64,000 nucleotides of DNA from contig NZ_FUWS01000001.1 of NCBI RefSeq assembly GCF_900167435.1, positions 373,295-437,294 on the forward strand. Direction: 5' to 3'. Of the stretch, positions 37,500 to 46,608 are shown one piece after another. The number at the start of each line of letters is the position of its first letter. Within the stretch, counting starts at the first letter, position 1. The DNA is from Marinactinospora thermotolerans DSM 45154. Its GTDB lineage: Bacteria; Actinomycetota; Actinomycetes; Streptosporangiales; Streptosporangiaceae. The notes below the pieces were generated by a model, which worked only from the letters and a program-made list of their open reading frames with translations, did no database searches and was not told the DNA's origin. The position numbers and the translations under genes are program-made.

Positions 37500-38240
37500 A
37501 TGAACGGCGACAGCACCGCCCGGGTGGCGATCGTGACCGGCGGCTCGCGCGGTATCGGCCGGGCGATCGCCGAACGGCTCGCCACCGACGGCATGGCCGT
37601 CACCGTGGTCTACCGCGGAAACGACGAGGCGGCCGCCGCGACGGTCGGCGCCATCACCAAGGCGGGCGGACAGGCCGTCTCCGTGCGGGCCGACGTGGCC
37701 GACGAAACCGAGGTGGCCGCGGCCTTCGACACCACCGAGCGGACCTTCGGCGGCGTGGACGTCGTCGTCAACGCCGCCGGCGTCATGCTCCTCGCCCCTC
37801 TGGCCGAGTTCGACCTCGACGACCTCGACCTCGTGCACCGCACGAACATCCGCGGAACCCTCGTCGTCGCCCGCCAGGCGGCCCGCCGCGTCCGCTCGGG
37901 AGGCGCGATCCTCAACCTCTCCAGCACGGTGCCCCGGCTGGCCCTCCCCACCTACAGCGTCTACTCCGCCACCAAGGCCGCCGTCGACGCCCTCAGTCCC
38001 GTGCTGGCCAAGGAGCTGCGCGGCCGCGACATCACCGTCAACGCCGTCGCGCCGGGTCCCACCGCCACCGAGCTGTTCCTCAAGGACAAGGACCAGGAGA
38101 CCATCGACCGCATGGCCGGGATGACCCCGCTCGAACGGCTCGGCACCCCCGCCGACATCGCCGAGGTGGTCGCCTTCCTCGCCGGCCCCGGGCGCTGGGT
38201 CAACGGTCAGACCGTCTACGCCAACGGGGGCCTCGCCTGA
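37500..38240 (+). CDS. Short-chain dehydrogenase/reductase (FabG-like SDR)
   Basis: A 246-residue classical SDR. The cofactor motif TGGSRGIG is at 13-20, the NAAG motif at 91-94, and the catalytic Ser141/142, Tyr155 and Lys159 are seen in NLSSTVP and YSVYSATK. The Arg in VVYRGND suggests NADPH preference. The ATG at 37500 has GGGGA upstream; an in-frame ATG at 37464 lies inside the operator and is less likely. The substrate is unknown. A TetR gene follows in converging orientation. Confidence 0.93.
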   Translation: MNGDSTARVAIVTGGSRGIGRAIAERLATDGMAVTVVYRGNDEAAAATVGAITKAGGQAVSVRADVADETEVAAAFDTTERTFGGVDVVVNAAGVMLLAPLAEFDLDDLDLVHRTNIRGTLVVARQAARRVRSGGAILNLSSTVPRLALPTYSVYSATKAAVDALSPVLAKELRGRDITVNAVAPGPTATELFLKDKDQETIDRMAGMTPLERLGTPADIAEVVAFLAGPGRWVNGQTVYANGGLA

Positions 38241-38525
38241 GACGGCCGTCTCGGACACGGATCCCCGGCCGGTGCCGGCACGCGCCGTGGAGATGACCGG
38301 ACCGCTCTCGCCCGGGCCGGTGCCCCACCGCTCCCGGGCGGCCGGCCGTGGCGATGGGGGCGTCTGCCCGGCAAGCGCCACGGACCACCGTTCGCCGCCC
38401 CACAACACACCCTGGTGGCACGGACGGCGGCCCCGGGGCGGGCCTCTCCTGCGTTTCCCCCGGTGCCGCGTCCCCTCCGCCGGAAGGCGGCCGGGACGCA
38501 GCGCCGGGGATCGGTCCGGCGGACC

Positions 38526-39251
38526 TCAGGACCGGGCGTCACCGAGCCGATCGAGCCACTCGGCCAGCAGTCCGTGCTCGGCGTCGGTGAGGACGCCCGC
38601 CGGCCGTCGCTGCAACGCGGCGCGCAGCGCGACGGCCCGTGCCGACACGTCGTCCCCCGGCTCCCCCACCCCGCCCTCACCGGGCGTGGTGATCGTGGCC
38701 AGCACGCTCTCCCTGGCCACCGTGAGAATCTCGATGTCGCGTTCCGCCGGCGGCGTGGCGATGAGGGAGAGCACCAGTCCGCTGCTCGTTCCGTGGACCA
38801 GCTGCGCCGCCCGCCGCACGCTCATGCGCAGCCGGCCCGCGTCGGCGATCCTGGCGACTATCCGGTGCAGCTGGGCGGCCGCCTCGCGGGCCGCGGTGGC
38901 CGCCGTGCCGGCGGGGTCGCCGCCGTACAACAGGTCGTACATCAGCACATAGACCTGCGGTCGGTCAAGCCCGAAGGCGACGTGCAGGTCCCAGCCGCGC
39001 CGCAGGTCCTCGACGGGGTCCCCCGTCGAGACCAGGGCGCGTTTCCCGGCGAGGTACTCCCCGAAGGCCGCGCCCACCACCGCGTCGAGCAGGCCGTTCT
39101 TGTCCCCGAACAGCCGGTAGAGCGTGGGCGCCTGGACCCCCGCGGCGGCGCTCACCGCCCGCGTGGAGACCGCCTCACGCCCCCCTTGGTCCAGCAGCTC
39201 CGACGCGGCGCGCAGGATCCGCTGCCTGGTCGTCGTGGGAGAGGTCGACAT
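38526..39251 (-). CDS. TetR/AcrR-family transcriptional regulator
   Basis: A 241-residue repressor. The N-terminal HTH is TRQRILRAASELLDQGGREA, then AGVQAPTLYRLFGDKNGLLD. The ligand-binding C-terminus is helical. The ATG at 39251 lies 9 bp from an inverted repeat that is the probable autoregulatory operator. That repeat differs from those in front of the nearby SDR gene, so this TetR need not be the SDR regulator. Confidence 0.92.
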   Translation of the reverse strand: MSTSPTTTRQRILRAASELLDQGGREAVSTRAVSAAAGVQAPTLYRLFGDKNGLLDAVVGAAFGEYLAGKRALVSTGDPVEDLRRGWDLHVAFGLDRPQVYVLMYDLLYGGDPAGTAATAAREAAAQLHRIVARIADAGRLRMSVRRAAQLVHGTSSGLVLSLIATPPAERDIEILTVARESVLATITTPGEGGVGEPGDDVSARAVALRAALQRRPAGVLTDAEHGLLAEWLDRLGDARS

Positions 39252-39260
39252 GCGGCAATG

Positions 39261-39287
39261 GTAACGGCGCCGCGTTTTCAACGTTAC
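39261..39287. promoter_or_regulatory. Probable autoregulatory operator of the TetR gene
   Basis: GTAACG (39261-39266) and CGTTAC (39282-39287) are perfect arms 15 bp apart, starting 9 bp upstream of the TetR start codon. This spacing is within the usual range of TetR operators. Confidence 0.5.
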
Positions 39288-39368
39288 GGTCCGCCGGGGC
39301 CGAGGAGCCCACGGCCTCCCGGAACACGCGGCCGGCCGCCCCGGGGCGTCCCGGGACGGCCGGATCCG

Positions 39369-42224
39369 TCAGGCCCCGAGGGGCGGGGCCGCCAAGAGCG
39401 CGGCCAAGGCCGCCGCGGGAGCCGGATGGCGCTCCAGCAGAGCGGCCGCCTCCGGATGGGCGGGTGCCGAAACGTCCGCTTCCACGGCGGGCCACACCGG
39501 CTCGACCCCCAGCAGCCGGGCCACCGCGTCACTGCTCGCGGGGTGGGCGGTGAGCAGGTCGGTGAGCGGACCGGCGGGGACAGCGACGGCCGGGGACGCC
39601 GCGACCGCCGGCTCCCCTTCCGGGCGCGCCCACGGGGGCGTCCACGCGTCCAGCTCCGGCAGGCGGGCCGGGAAGGTGCGCCCCGCCTCGCGCAGGAGCA
39701 CCGGCACCATCTCCCGGGCGTGTTCGCGCAGCGTGGTGATCAGCATGGGCAGCCACGGCAACAGCACCCGGTCGGGCAGCCGCGCGAAGGCGTCGGACAT
39801 CACCTCCACCACGAACGGCGCCAACCCCGGCACCGGCGACAGCGCCTGCACGAAACCGCTCAGGTAGTGCGGGAAGGCCGGCACGACCAGCGGGTTGCCC
39901 AGCAGCTCCGCGCAGCGCGCACGCAACTCCGCCCGGGACAGCACCCCCAGCCGGGTCTGGGCCGCCCACAGCAGCGCCACCTTCGCGGGCTCCTCCGGAT
40001 GCGACTGCTTGACCGCGAGTTCGAGCTGGGTACGCTCGCACCCCAGCGCCAGCGCCGTGTTCTCCAGGGTGAGCAGGAACCCGAGCATGGCCGCGACCTG
40101 CCGGATCCCGGTCTCCTCGGTGGCGAAGGAGGTCGGCAGCATCGTGCAGTAGTGCGCGAATCCGGTGGTCACGAACGAGGCGCACCACGCCGGCAGCCGC
40201 GGCTCGGTCGCCCGGTAGTGGCCCAGCAGCCGCCGGAACCTGCGCAGCACCTCGGGGGCGTCGTCCACGGCCCGTTCGGCGGCGAGCAGCTCGACGGCGC
40301 GCCGGCCCAGCTCGTCGGTGAGCCGACGGTTGTCCAGGAGCAGGATGGACTCCTCGACGGCCTCCAACGCCGCCGCCGCGCCGGCCTTGGGGTCCCAGGC
40401 CGCGGCGCGCAGCCGCTGCTCCAGGACCTGCTCGACGGTGACCCCCTCGTAGCCCAGTTCGATGAGCGCGCGCTGGTGGTGGCCGATCGACAGATCCCAG
40501 CTCTCCTGGATCGACCGCTCCCCCAGGCCGAGCGCTCCGGTGATGGGCCGGACCGCACCCTGGGGCAGCAGCCGGCGCAGCCGCCACAGCAGCCGCGAAC
40601 ACGGCTCCAGTTCCGGTTGCTCGCGCAGGTCCATCAGCACCCGCTGGACCCTGCGCTTCTTCAGGTCGACGCCGAGCGCTTCCAGCCGGTCGTAGACGTC
40701 GCGGGCCAACGGCGGGAGCGCGTCGTAGCCGACCTCCCCGATCCGGTCGCCGCCGAGCAGGATCTCGCACAGGCGCCGCACGTCGCGGCGTCCCGGCACG
40801 GTGTCCTTCTCGATGCAGGTGACCGCCGCGTCCTGGAAGTCGTAGGGCGTGGGCCGGGCCCGGTTGCGCATCCCCGCCAGCAGCACCGACGTCTCATACA
40901 CCGCGATGGCGTCGGCGGTGCTGGCCGGGTAGCCGTTGCGCCGGGCCAGGCGGACGATGTCGACGCACCAGCCGAGCAGCTCGGCCTCGTCCAACGGATC
41001 CATCGTCGGCGGGCTGGCCAGGAACCCCGACAGCCGGTCGGCGACCGGGGCCGGTCCGACCGTCGCCGCGGCGGCCCGGGAATTCCTCCCCGCCTTGCCG
41101 GCCGGCGTCCCCTTCTGCCCCTTCAGCCGGAAGGGGGCGACGCCACCCGCCGAGACGTGCTTGCGCCACGTGGCCGCGGAGATCGACACCGACCCGCCGG
41201 CGAGCCCGAACTGCGCCTCGATGGCTGCGTGGCTGGAGGGGATGAGCCCGTACAGCCACGTCGTCGCGGTGCGCGGGGTGATCTCGAAGCCCTCGGAACG
41301 CGGCTGGACCCCGAACTCCTCGACCCGGCTGGCGGCGTGGAAGGCGCCGCACACGTACATGCCCTCGGCCGGGTCGGTGCCGGTGGCGGCGAGGTGCTCG
41401 CGGATGCGCGTCCACATGTAGCGCTCGCGGTCCTCGTCCACGGCGATCCGTTCGGCGCGGGCCGGGGACAGGCGCCGGAACAGGCTGCCGATCATCACCA
41501 TGACCTGGCGGTAGGTGTCGTAGTCGGCGCCGGCCAGCGGCTGCTCGACGTACTGGTCCCACCACTCCGACCAGTGCCGCACCTTGCCGTGGTGCAGCAG
41601 GTGCTCCTCCAGCTCGGCGAAGCGCGGCCTCAGGTCACCGATCTCGATGCCGACCGCGCCACCGTGCATCGCCGCCCCGTCGCCGTCGTCGTCCCCCGCC
41701 CCCTCAGCGGGCCGCTCGTCCGGGTCACCGGAGTAGGCGGGGTCCCACTGGAAGACGTGGTCCACCGACCGGTCGACCAGCACCAGCTCGACCCCCGGGG
41801 TGTCCAGGGCGTAGGCGATGGCCTGATACTCGGCGGAGGCCTCGGTGATGGGGGCGACCACGCTGAGCGGTCCGGCGCCCGGCGAGAACCCGTCGAGGTC
41901 GCTGGCGAACGCCTGCAACGCCACCGGGAGACGGCAGTTACGCAGTTCGGGCAGCAGGTCGCGCAGGTCCTCGCACAGCTCCAGGTAGACGACCTTGGGC
42001 CGCTTCTCGCGCAACCGGCGGGCCATGGCCAGGGCCGACGCCGGCGAGTGGTGGCAGACCGGGAAGATCTCCAGTCTCTCGGCCAGCGCCCGGTCGACGT
42101 CGTCGACCATGCCCGACAGGATCTCCGACACCGCGTCGGGGGCGTCGGCGAACGCCTGGGCCGCGGCGTCGAGCTGGTCGCGCAGCGCGCGGAAGGGGCT
42201 GGTCGTGGTGGTCGCGCCGCTCAT
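39369..42224 (-). CDS. DUF5682 family protein (last gene of the MoxR-VWA operon)
   Basis: A 951-residue cytoplasmic protein. The N-terminal domain opens with RLEIFPVCHHSPASALAMAR (HHSP at 58-61) and PKVVYLELCEDLRDLL, like the His-containing motifs of ChaN/TraB/erythromycin-esterase-like folds, so an unknown hydrolytic activity is possible. The rest is long and helical. A low-complexity GDDDGDG acidic linker lies near residue 180, and the tail is Ala/Pro-rich. The ATG overlaps the MoxR stop codon by 4 nt (ATGA), showing translational coupling. I recognise DUF5682 with moderate certainty from its place beside MoxR and VWA genes; the role is unknown. Confidence 0.78.
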   Translation of the reverse strand: MSGATTTTSPFRALRDQLDAAAQAFADAPDAVSEILSGMVDDVDRALAERLEIFPVCHHSPASALAMARRLREKRPKVVYLELCEDLRDLLPELRNCRLPVALQAFASDLDGFSPGAGPLSVVAPITEASAEYQAIAYALDTPGVELVLVDRSVDHVFQWDPAYSGDPDERPAEGAGDDDGDGAAMHGGAVGIEIGDLRPRFAELEEHLLHHGKVRHWSEWWDQYVEQPLAGADYDTYRQVMVMIGSLFRRLSPARAERIAVDEDRERYMWTRIREHLAATGTDPAEGMYVCGAFHAASRVEEFGVQPRSEGFEITPRTATTWLYGLIPSSHAAIEAQFGLAGGSVSISAATWRKHVSAGGVAPFRLKGQKGTPAGKAGRNSRAAAATVGPAPVADRLSGFLASPPTMDPLDEAELLGWCVDIVRLARRNGYPASTADAIAVYETSVLLAGMRNRARPTPYDFQDAAVTCIEKDTVPGRRDVRRLCEILLGGDRIGEVGYDALPPLARDVYDRLEALGVDLKKRRVQRVLMDLREQPELEPCSRLLWRLRRLLPQGAVRPITGALGLGERSIQESWDLSIGHHQRALIELGYEGVTVEQVLEQRLRAAAWDPKAGAAAALEAVEESILLLDNRRLTDELGRRAVELLAAERAVDDAPEVLRRFRRLLGHYRATEPRLPAWCASFVTTGFAHYCTMLPTSFATEETGIRQVAAMLGFLLTLENTALALGCERTQLELAVKQSHPEEPAKVALLWAAQTRLGVLSRAELRARCAELLGNPLVVPAFPHYLSGFVQALSPVPGLAPFVVEVMSDAFARLPDRVLLPWLPMLITTLREHAREMVPVLLREAGRTFPARLPELDAWTPPWARPEGEPAVAASPAVAVPAGPLTDLLTAHPASSDAVARLLGVEPVWPAVEADVSAPAHPEAAALLERHPAPAAALAALLAAPPLGA

Positions 42225-43336
42225 GACAGGCTCTCGATCGCCTGCTTGCCGCCCTCGAGGAAGTCCGTCCACTCGCCGCCGTCGGACTTGCTGCGCGGCT
42301 CGACCACGCCGTGCCAGAACTTGTTCAGGATGCTCAGGTCCTCGGGGTTGCGGCGGGCCAGCGAACCGACCAGGGAGCCCGCCAGCGTCTGCGCGCGCAG
42401 GGTGCGGTCGCCGAAGAAGTGGCTGTGCAGGATGGCGTCCTCCAGCACGCCGATCTGCTCCGCGGTGGACAGCGCCGACTCCAGCTTCTCGTCGTCGCTC
42501 TTGGCCGACGCCGCGGCCGTGCGCAGGTCGCCGAAGCTCTGCAACAGGATGTCGAGCAGCGTGGGCGGCACATCCAGCTCGATGCGGTGGCGGCGCAGCA
42601 GCTCGGTGGTGCGGAAGCGGACGATCTCGGCCTCGCTCCGCCTGCTGGTGACCACCGGGATCCGCACGAAGTTGAAGCGCCGCTTCAGCGCCGCCGACAG
42701 GTCGTTGACGCCCTTGTCGCGGCTGTTGGCCGTGGCGATGATCGAGAAACCCGGCTTGGCGTAGACGATGTTGTCGTCGTCGAGCTCGGGGATCGACACG
42801 TACTTCTCCGACAGGATCGAGATCAGGGCGTCCTGCACGTCGCTGGTGGAGCGGGTGAGCTCCTCGAAGCGGCCGATGGCGCCCTTCTCCATCGCGGTCA
42901 TGATCGGCGAGGGGATCATGGACTCGCGGGTCTGTCCCTTGGCGATCACCATCGAGACGTTCCACGAGTACTTGATGTGGTCCTCGGTGGTGCCGGCGGT
43001 GCCCTGCACCACGAGGGTGGAGTCACGGCAGATCGCCGCCGACAGCAGCTCGGCCAGCCAGCTCTTGCCCGTGCCGGGGTCGCCGATGAGCAGCAGGCCG
43101 CGGTCGGAGGCCAGGGTCACGATGCTGCGTTCGACGAAGGTGCGGTCGCCGAACCATTTCTGCGGGATCTCGCGGTCGAGCCCGTCGGAGGGCTCGGAGC
43201 CCAGGATGAACAGGCGCACCATCTTGGGGCTGAGCCGCCAGGAGAAGGGCTTGGGGGCGTCGTCGACCGACTCCAGGTACTCCAGCTCGTCGGCGTACTT
43301 GACCTCGGCGGTGGCGCGCAGCATTTCGTCGGACAT
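42221..43336 (-). CDS. MoxR-type AAA+ ATPase
   Basis: A 371-residue AAA+ protein. Walker A is GDPGTGKS at 85-92, and the Walker B region is KGAIGRFEELTRS near 151-163, where the first acidic residue is not the canonical Asp (RFEE). Sensor 1 is FSIIATANSRD and the arginine-bearing segment LSAALKRRFNFVRIP. MoxR ATPases work with VWA proteins as chaperone-like machines. GGAGA precedes the ATG. The gene lies 10 bp after the VWA gene and overlaps the DUF5682 gene by 4 nt. Confidence 0.92.
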   Translation of the reverse strand: MSDEMLRATAEVKYADELEYLESVDDAPKPFSWRLSPKMVRLFILGSEPSDGLDREIPQKWFGDRTFVERSIVTLASDRGLLLIGDPGTGKSWLAELLSAAICRDSTLVVQGTAGTTEDHIKYSWNVSMVIAKGQTRESMIPSPIMTAMEKGAIGRFEELTRSTSDVQDALISILSEKYVSIPELDDDNIVYAKPGFSIIATANSRDKGVNDLSAALKRRFNFVRIPVVTSRRSEAEIVRFRTTELLRRHRIELDVPPTLLDILLQSFGDLRTAAASAKSDDEKLESALSTAEQIGVLEDAILHSHFFGDRTLRAQTLAGSLVGSLARRNPEDLSILNKFWHGVVEPRSKSDGGEWTDFLEGGKQAIESLS

Positions 43337-43346
43337 GAGGGGTCTC

Positions 43347-44693
43347 CTAGGTGAGGAAGTTCTTGAGTTCGAAGACGAGCTTGTCGATGTGCCCGGACAG
43401 GACGGGGGTGCCCATGTCCTTGAAGCGTTCTCGGAAGCGCGGGTTCACGCTCTGCCGGCCGCCACTGGTCACCGAGCCCACGGGGATGAAGCGGACGCCG
43501 GAGCGGTGCAGGGACTCCATGCCGCTGAAGACCGCGTCCTCACGCCACTCGTAGAAGTCGGAGATCCAGGCGACGACCGTGTTGCGCGGATCGGTGATCT
43601 TGGGACGGATCTCCTCCAGCGCGACGGTGCCGTCGGTGCCGCCGCCGAGCTTGGTGCGCAACAGCGTCTCGAACGGGTCGTGCACCCACGGGGTGAGGTC
43701 CAGCGCCCGGGTGTCGTAGGCCACCAGGTGGACGTCGACCTTTGGCAGGCCCGCGAAGATCGACGCCAGGATGGTGCAGTTGACCATCGAGTCGACCATG
43801 GAACCCGACTGGTCCACCACCACGATCAGCCGGGCCGGCTCGACCCGCCGGGCGGTGTGCCGGTAGTACAGCCGGTCGACGTAGAGCCGCTGCTCCTCGG
43901 GGTCGTAGTTGGTGAGGTTCTTCCAGATGGTGCGTTGCACGTCGAGGTTGCGGAACACCCGCTTGGGCGGAACCGACCGGTCGATGCGGCCCACGCTGGT
44001 CTTCTCCACCCGGGTGCGCAGCACCTCGGCGACCTCGTCGACGAACCTGCGGATCAGCGCCTTGGCGTTGGCCAGCGCGACCCCCGACAGGTTGGCCTTG
44101 TCGTGCAGCAGCTGCTCGATGAGCGACATGCTCGGCGTCAGCCGCGCCGCCAGCGCCGGGTCGGCCAGCACCTCGCGCAGCCGCATCCGACGCACCAGGT
44201 CGCCCTCGATGTCGCCGAGCACCCCGGCCAGACCCGTGTCGCCGGGACGCGAGCGCAATTCACCCGGCTGGTGGCCGCAGGCGCGTTCCAGCCATCCGGC
44301 GTCGGCCTGCCAGGTGGCGAGCTGGGCGGCGCTGACGTCGGCCGAACCGGTCGCGAACACGTTGAGCAGCAGCTTCGACACCAGCGCGGCGCGGCGCACC
44401 TCCTCGGCGCCCACCTGCGCGGCGTCGGAGTCCGTCGCCGGGTTCTCGTCGTCGGCCATCAGACCGTCGAAGGCGCCGTCCAGCTCGGGGAAACGCTGTA
44501 CCACGCTGTCCACCGACACCGAGGGGTCCAGCAGGGCCGGGGGCAGCCCGATGTCGTCGACGACGGCGACGCTCGCCGCCTCCAGCCCGGCCTGCTCCTC
44601 GTCGCCGAACAGCCGGGACAGCAGCCGCCAGTACAGCACCTGGCGCCGGTTCTCGTGGGGGTTGGTCACGGTCTCGTCCACTGTTTCGCTCAC
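43347..44693 (-). CDS. VWA-domain protein (MoxR partner)
   Basis: A 448-residue protein. The first 280 residues are helical, with no clear domain name (similar to the CoxE-like group). The C-terminal von Willebrand A domain has a complete MIDAS: Asp294-Gln-Ser-Gly-Ser298 in VVVDQSGSM, the Thr in LGGGTDGT and the Asp in WISDFYEW. It should bind a divalent metal and a protein partner. The start is GTG, overlapping the stop codon of the preceding gene by 4 nt (GTGA), so translation is coupled. No signal or membrane segment is present. Confidence 0.92.
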   Translation of the reverse strand: MSETVDETVTNPHENRRQVLYWRLLSRLFGDEEQAGLEAASVAVVDDIGLPPALLDPSVSVDSVVQRFPELDGAFDGLMADDENPATDSDAAQVGAEEVRRAALVSKLLLNVFATGSADVSAAQLATWQADAGWLERACGHQPGELRSRPGDTGLAGVLGDIEGDLVRRMRLREVLADPALAARLTPSMSLIEQLLHDKANLSGVALANAKALIRRFVDEVAEVLRTRVEKTSVGRIDRSVPPKRVFRNLDVQRTIWKNLTNYDPEEQRLYVDRLYYRHTARRVEPARLIVVVDQSGSMVDSMVNCTILASIFAGLPKVDVHLVAYDTRALDLTPWVHDPFETLLRTKLGGGTDGTVALEEIRPKITDPRNTVVAWISDFYEWREDAVFSGMESLHRSGVRFIPVGSVTSGGRQSVNPRFRERFKDMGTPVLSGHIDKLVFELKNFLT

Positions 44694-46105
44694 CGCCGCA
44701 ACAACCGTCCCGCCCGTTCCCGCAGCACGCCCAGCGCGTCGTAGCGGGCCTCGGCCTTGGCGACCTTGGGGTCGGTGGGGCCCAGCGCCCAGTCGCCGGT
44801 GTGCACGCCGGTGAGCACCCGCTTGACCTTCGCCTGCACCGCCAAGGGCTGTACCGACCAGCCTCCGGCGTCCCAGCGCATCAGGCCGATACAGGCCGAG
44901 GAGGAGGCGACGAGCTTGTCGGTGAGCGGACCGCAGGCGGGCAGCCGGTCGGTGGCCACGGGCAGCACGGTGTCGCCCAGGTCGAAGGCGGGCCCCCGCG
45001 GGGTCTCGGCCTTCTTGTACCCCTCCAGCAGGACGGGTTCGGCGATGCGCGTCGGATGGCGCTCCAGCGGCGGCACGGCCGGGGCGACGGCGGCCGGCAG
45101 CGCGACCCGCGCGGTGACGAAGGGGTCGGCGGGCTCGCCCTTGCCGGCCAGGGCGTCGTCCCACAGCAGGTCGCCGCCGGCCGTCAAAGGCATGTCGGCG
45201 ACCTCCAGGGAGCACTGCTCGGCCAGCGCGCCGAGCAGCACGGGGTGGTCTGCCAGCAGCCCCCACACGGCCGGGCCGACGATGACGTCGACCTTGGCCG
45301 CGGACACCGCGGTGCGCACCAGCCGCGCGGGGCCCCCGTCGGCGGGTTCGAGGACGGCGTGGACCTGGGCCTGGACGGCGGTGGCGTGCTCGTGGACGTC
45401 GACGCCCAAGGGCAGCAGCCGGCCGGTGACCGGCTCGGCCGTCGCGCCGGGACCCGGCAGCGCTCCCCGCTGGGTCAGCACGAGGGCGCGGGCCCACAGG
45501 TCGGCCCAGCGACGGGTGGGCAGCCCCTCCATCGTCGCGGTGGGAGCGCAGGCGCGCAGTTCGGCGGCCAGTCCGTCCAGCAGCACCGCGGGGCGGCGCA
45601 GGGCCGGGTCGGCCAGCAGCGTCTCGATCGCCTGGTCGGCGCCCGAGGCCAGCTCGCCGTCGACTCCGCGCCAGCCGTTGATGGCGAGTTCGGTGAGCCA
45701 GGAACGGACACCGCCGAACCGCTCGTCGGCAGCGCCGTCGGCGGCGGGCTCCTGCGGGGCGGGGGCCTCGTCGCGGGCGCGTCCCGTGGCGCCGTCGAGA
45801 GCGGCGAGCAGGGCGTCGTGGACCGCGCCGACCAGCGCGCCGCGCCCGCCGGCCAGGGCCGCGGTCTGGGTGTCGGCGATGCTTCCGGAGGCGATCGTCT
45901 CGACCGCCTCGCCCACCACGGCGCCGAGCGGGGTGGCGGACATGGCCCCCGCCAGGTCGGCGAGCGCCCGGGCGTGCGCCGGGTCGGGGCGCCCCAGGCC
46001 GTGTTCGAGGGCGCCGTCGACGCCGGTGATCAGATCGAGGGCCTCGGCCACCCCGGAGGGGTCGGTGGCGGTCAGCTCGGCGAGGGCCGCGGGCGGGACG
46101 CTCAT
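44690..46105 (-). CDS. Conserved hypothetical protein of the SWIM/VWA/MoxR operon (471 aa)
   Basis: I do not recognise the family by sequence. The protein is Ala/Leu-rich and helical in the first 250 residues, with a proline-rich linker near 125, and then more mixed, including LLPLGVDVHEHATAV and KVDVIVGPAVWGLLADHP. Proteins such as DUF5691 occupy the same slot between SWIM and MoxR genes in related operons, but I cannot confirm membership. Its ATG overlaps the SWIM gene stop by 4 nt and its stop overlaps the VWA start by 4 nt, so stoichiometric co-production is likely. Cytoplasmic. Confidence 0.8.
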   Translation of the reverse strand: MSVPPAALAELTATDPSGVAEALDLITGVDGALEHGLGRPDPAHARALADLAGAMSATPLGAVVGEAVETIASGSIADTQTAALAGGRGALVGAVHDALLAALDGATGRARDEAPAPQEPAADGAADERFGGVRSWLTELAINGWRGVDGELASGADQAIETLLADPALRRPAVLLDGLAAELRACAPTATMEGLPTRRWADLWARALVLTQRGALPGPGATAEPVTGRLLPLGVDVHEHATAVQAQVHAVLEPADGGPARLVRTAVSAAKVDVIVGPAVWGLLADHPVLLGALAEQCSLEVADMPLTAGGDLLWDDALAGKGEPADPFVTARVALPAAVAPAVPPLERHPTRIAEPVLLEGYKKAETPRGPAFDLGDTVLPVATDRLPACGPLTDKLVASSSACIGLMRWDAGGWSVQPLAVQAKVKRVLTGVHTGDWALGPTDPKVAKAEARYDALGVLRERAGRLLRR

Positions 46106-46608
46106 CGGGACACCCCCCTCGCCGGGAACCAGTGCATCTCGGGCAGCGGAGCGGTGGTGCCCGGAAGCTCCAGGTAGGTGAGGTAACGCAGGAAGCGGCT
46201 GAACACCACGCCGGCCGGCGGCGACGGCTCGACGCCGGGGGTGAGCGCGGCGACCAGGGCGTCGGCGTCGGCCTCGCCGTCGACGGAGACGCGCAGGTAG
46301 TCGGCCACGCGGCGCAGGCCGAACTGGGTGACGGCCTCGGCCACCAGCGCCCTCAGGTGCTTGCACAGGAAGGTGCCCTGCTGGCCTCCACAGGGGCGGT
46401 TGTTGTTGGTGCCGCAACTGAGCGCGTGCGAACCGGCCGTGATCGAGGAGACGTAGACCCGCGCGATGTCGGAGCCGCTCGACACGACCCCCTGCAGTCT
46501 CCCGTCGGCCAGTTCGACGAAGGGAACCTTCGCCAGTTTCCTGGGCCGGGCGGGTGGGACCACGCCCACCACGCTCGTCCCGCCGACATCGACGCCTTCG
46601 GATTCCAC
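46102..46608 (-). CDS. SWIM-like zinc-finger protein (first gene of the MoxR-VWA operon)
   Basis: A 168-residue protein with a SWIM-type cluster: Cys65, Cys73, Cys82 and His84 (LSCGTNNNRPCGG, then FLCKHLRALV). Canonical SWIM is CxCxnCxH, so the spacing of the first two cysteines is wider here. SWIM domains bind DNA or proteins. The remaining C-terminus is helical, with FLRYLTYLELPGT. The start is GTG at 46608 with GGAAGG 8 nt upstream; a 1.6-kb gene-poor region precedes it, so its promoter drives the five-gene operon. It could be the recognition subunit. Confidence 0.78.
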   Translation of the reverse strand: MESEGVDVGGTSVVGVVPPARPRKLAKVPFVELADGRLQGVVSSGSDIARVYVSSITAGSHALSCGTNNNRPCGGQQGTFLCKHLRALVAEAVTQFGLRRVADYLRVSVDGEADADALVAALTPGVEPSPPAGVVFSRFLRYLTYLELPGTTAPLPEMHWFPARGVSR

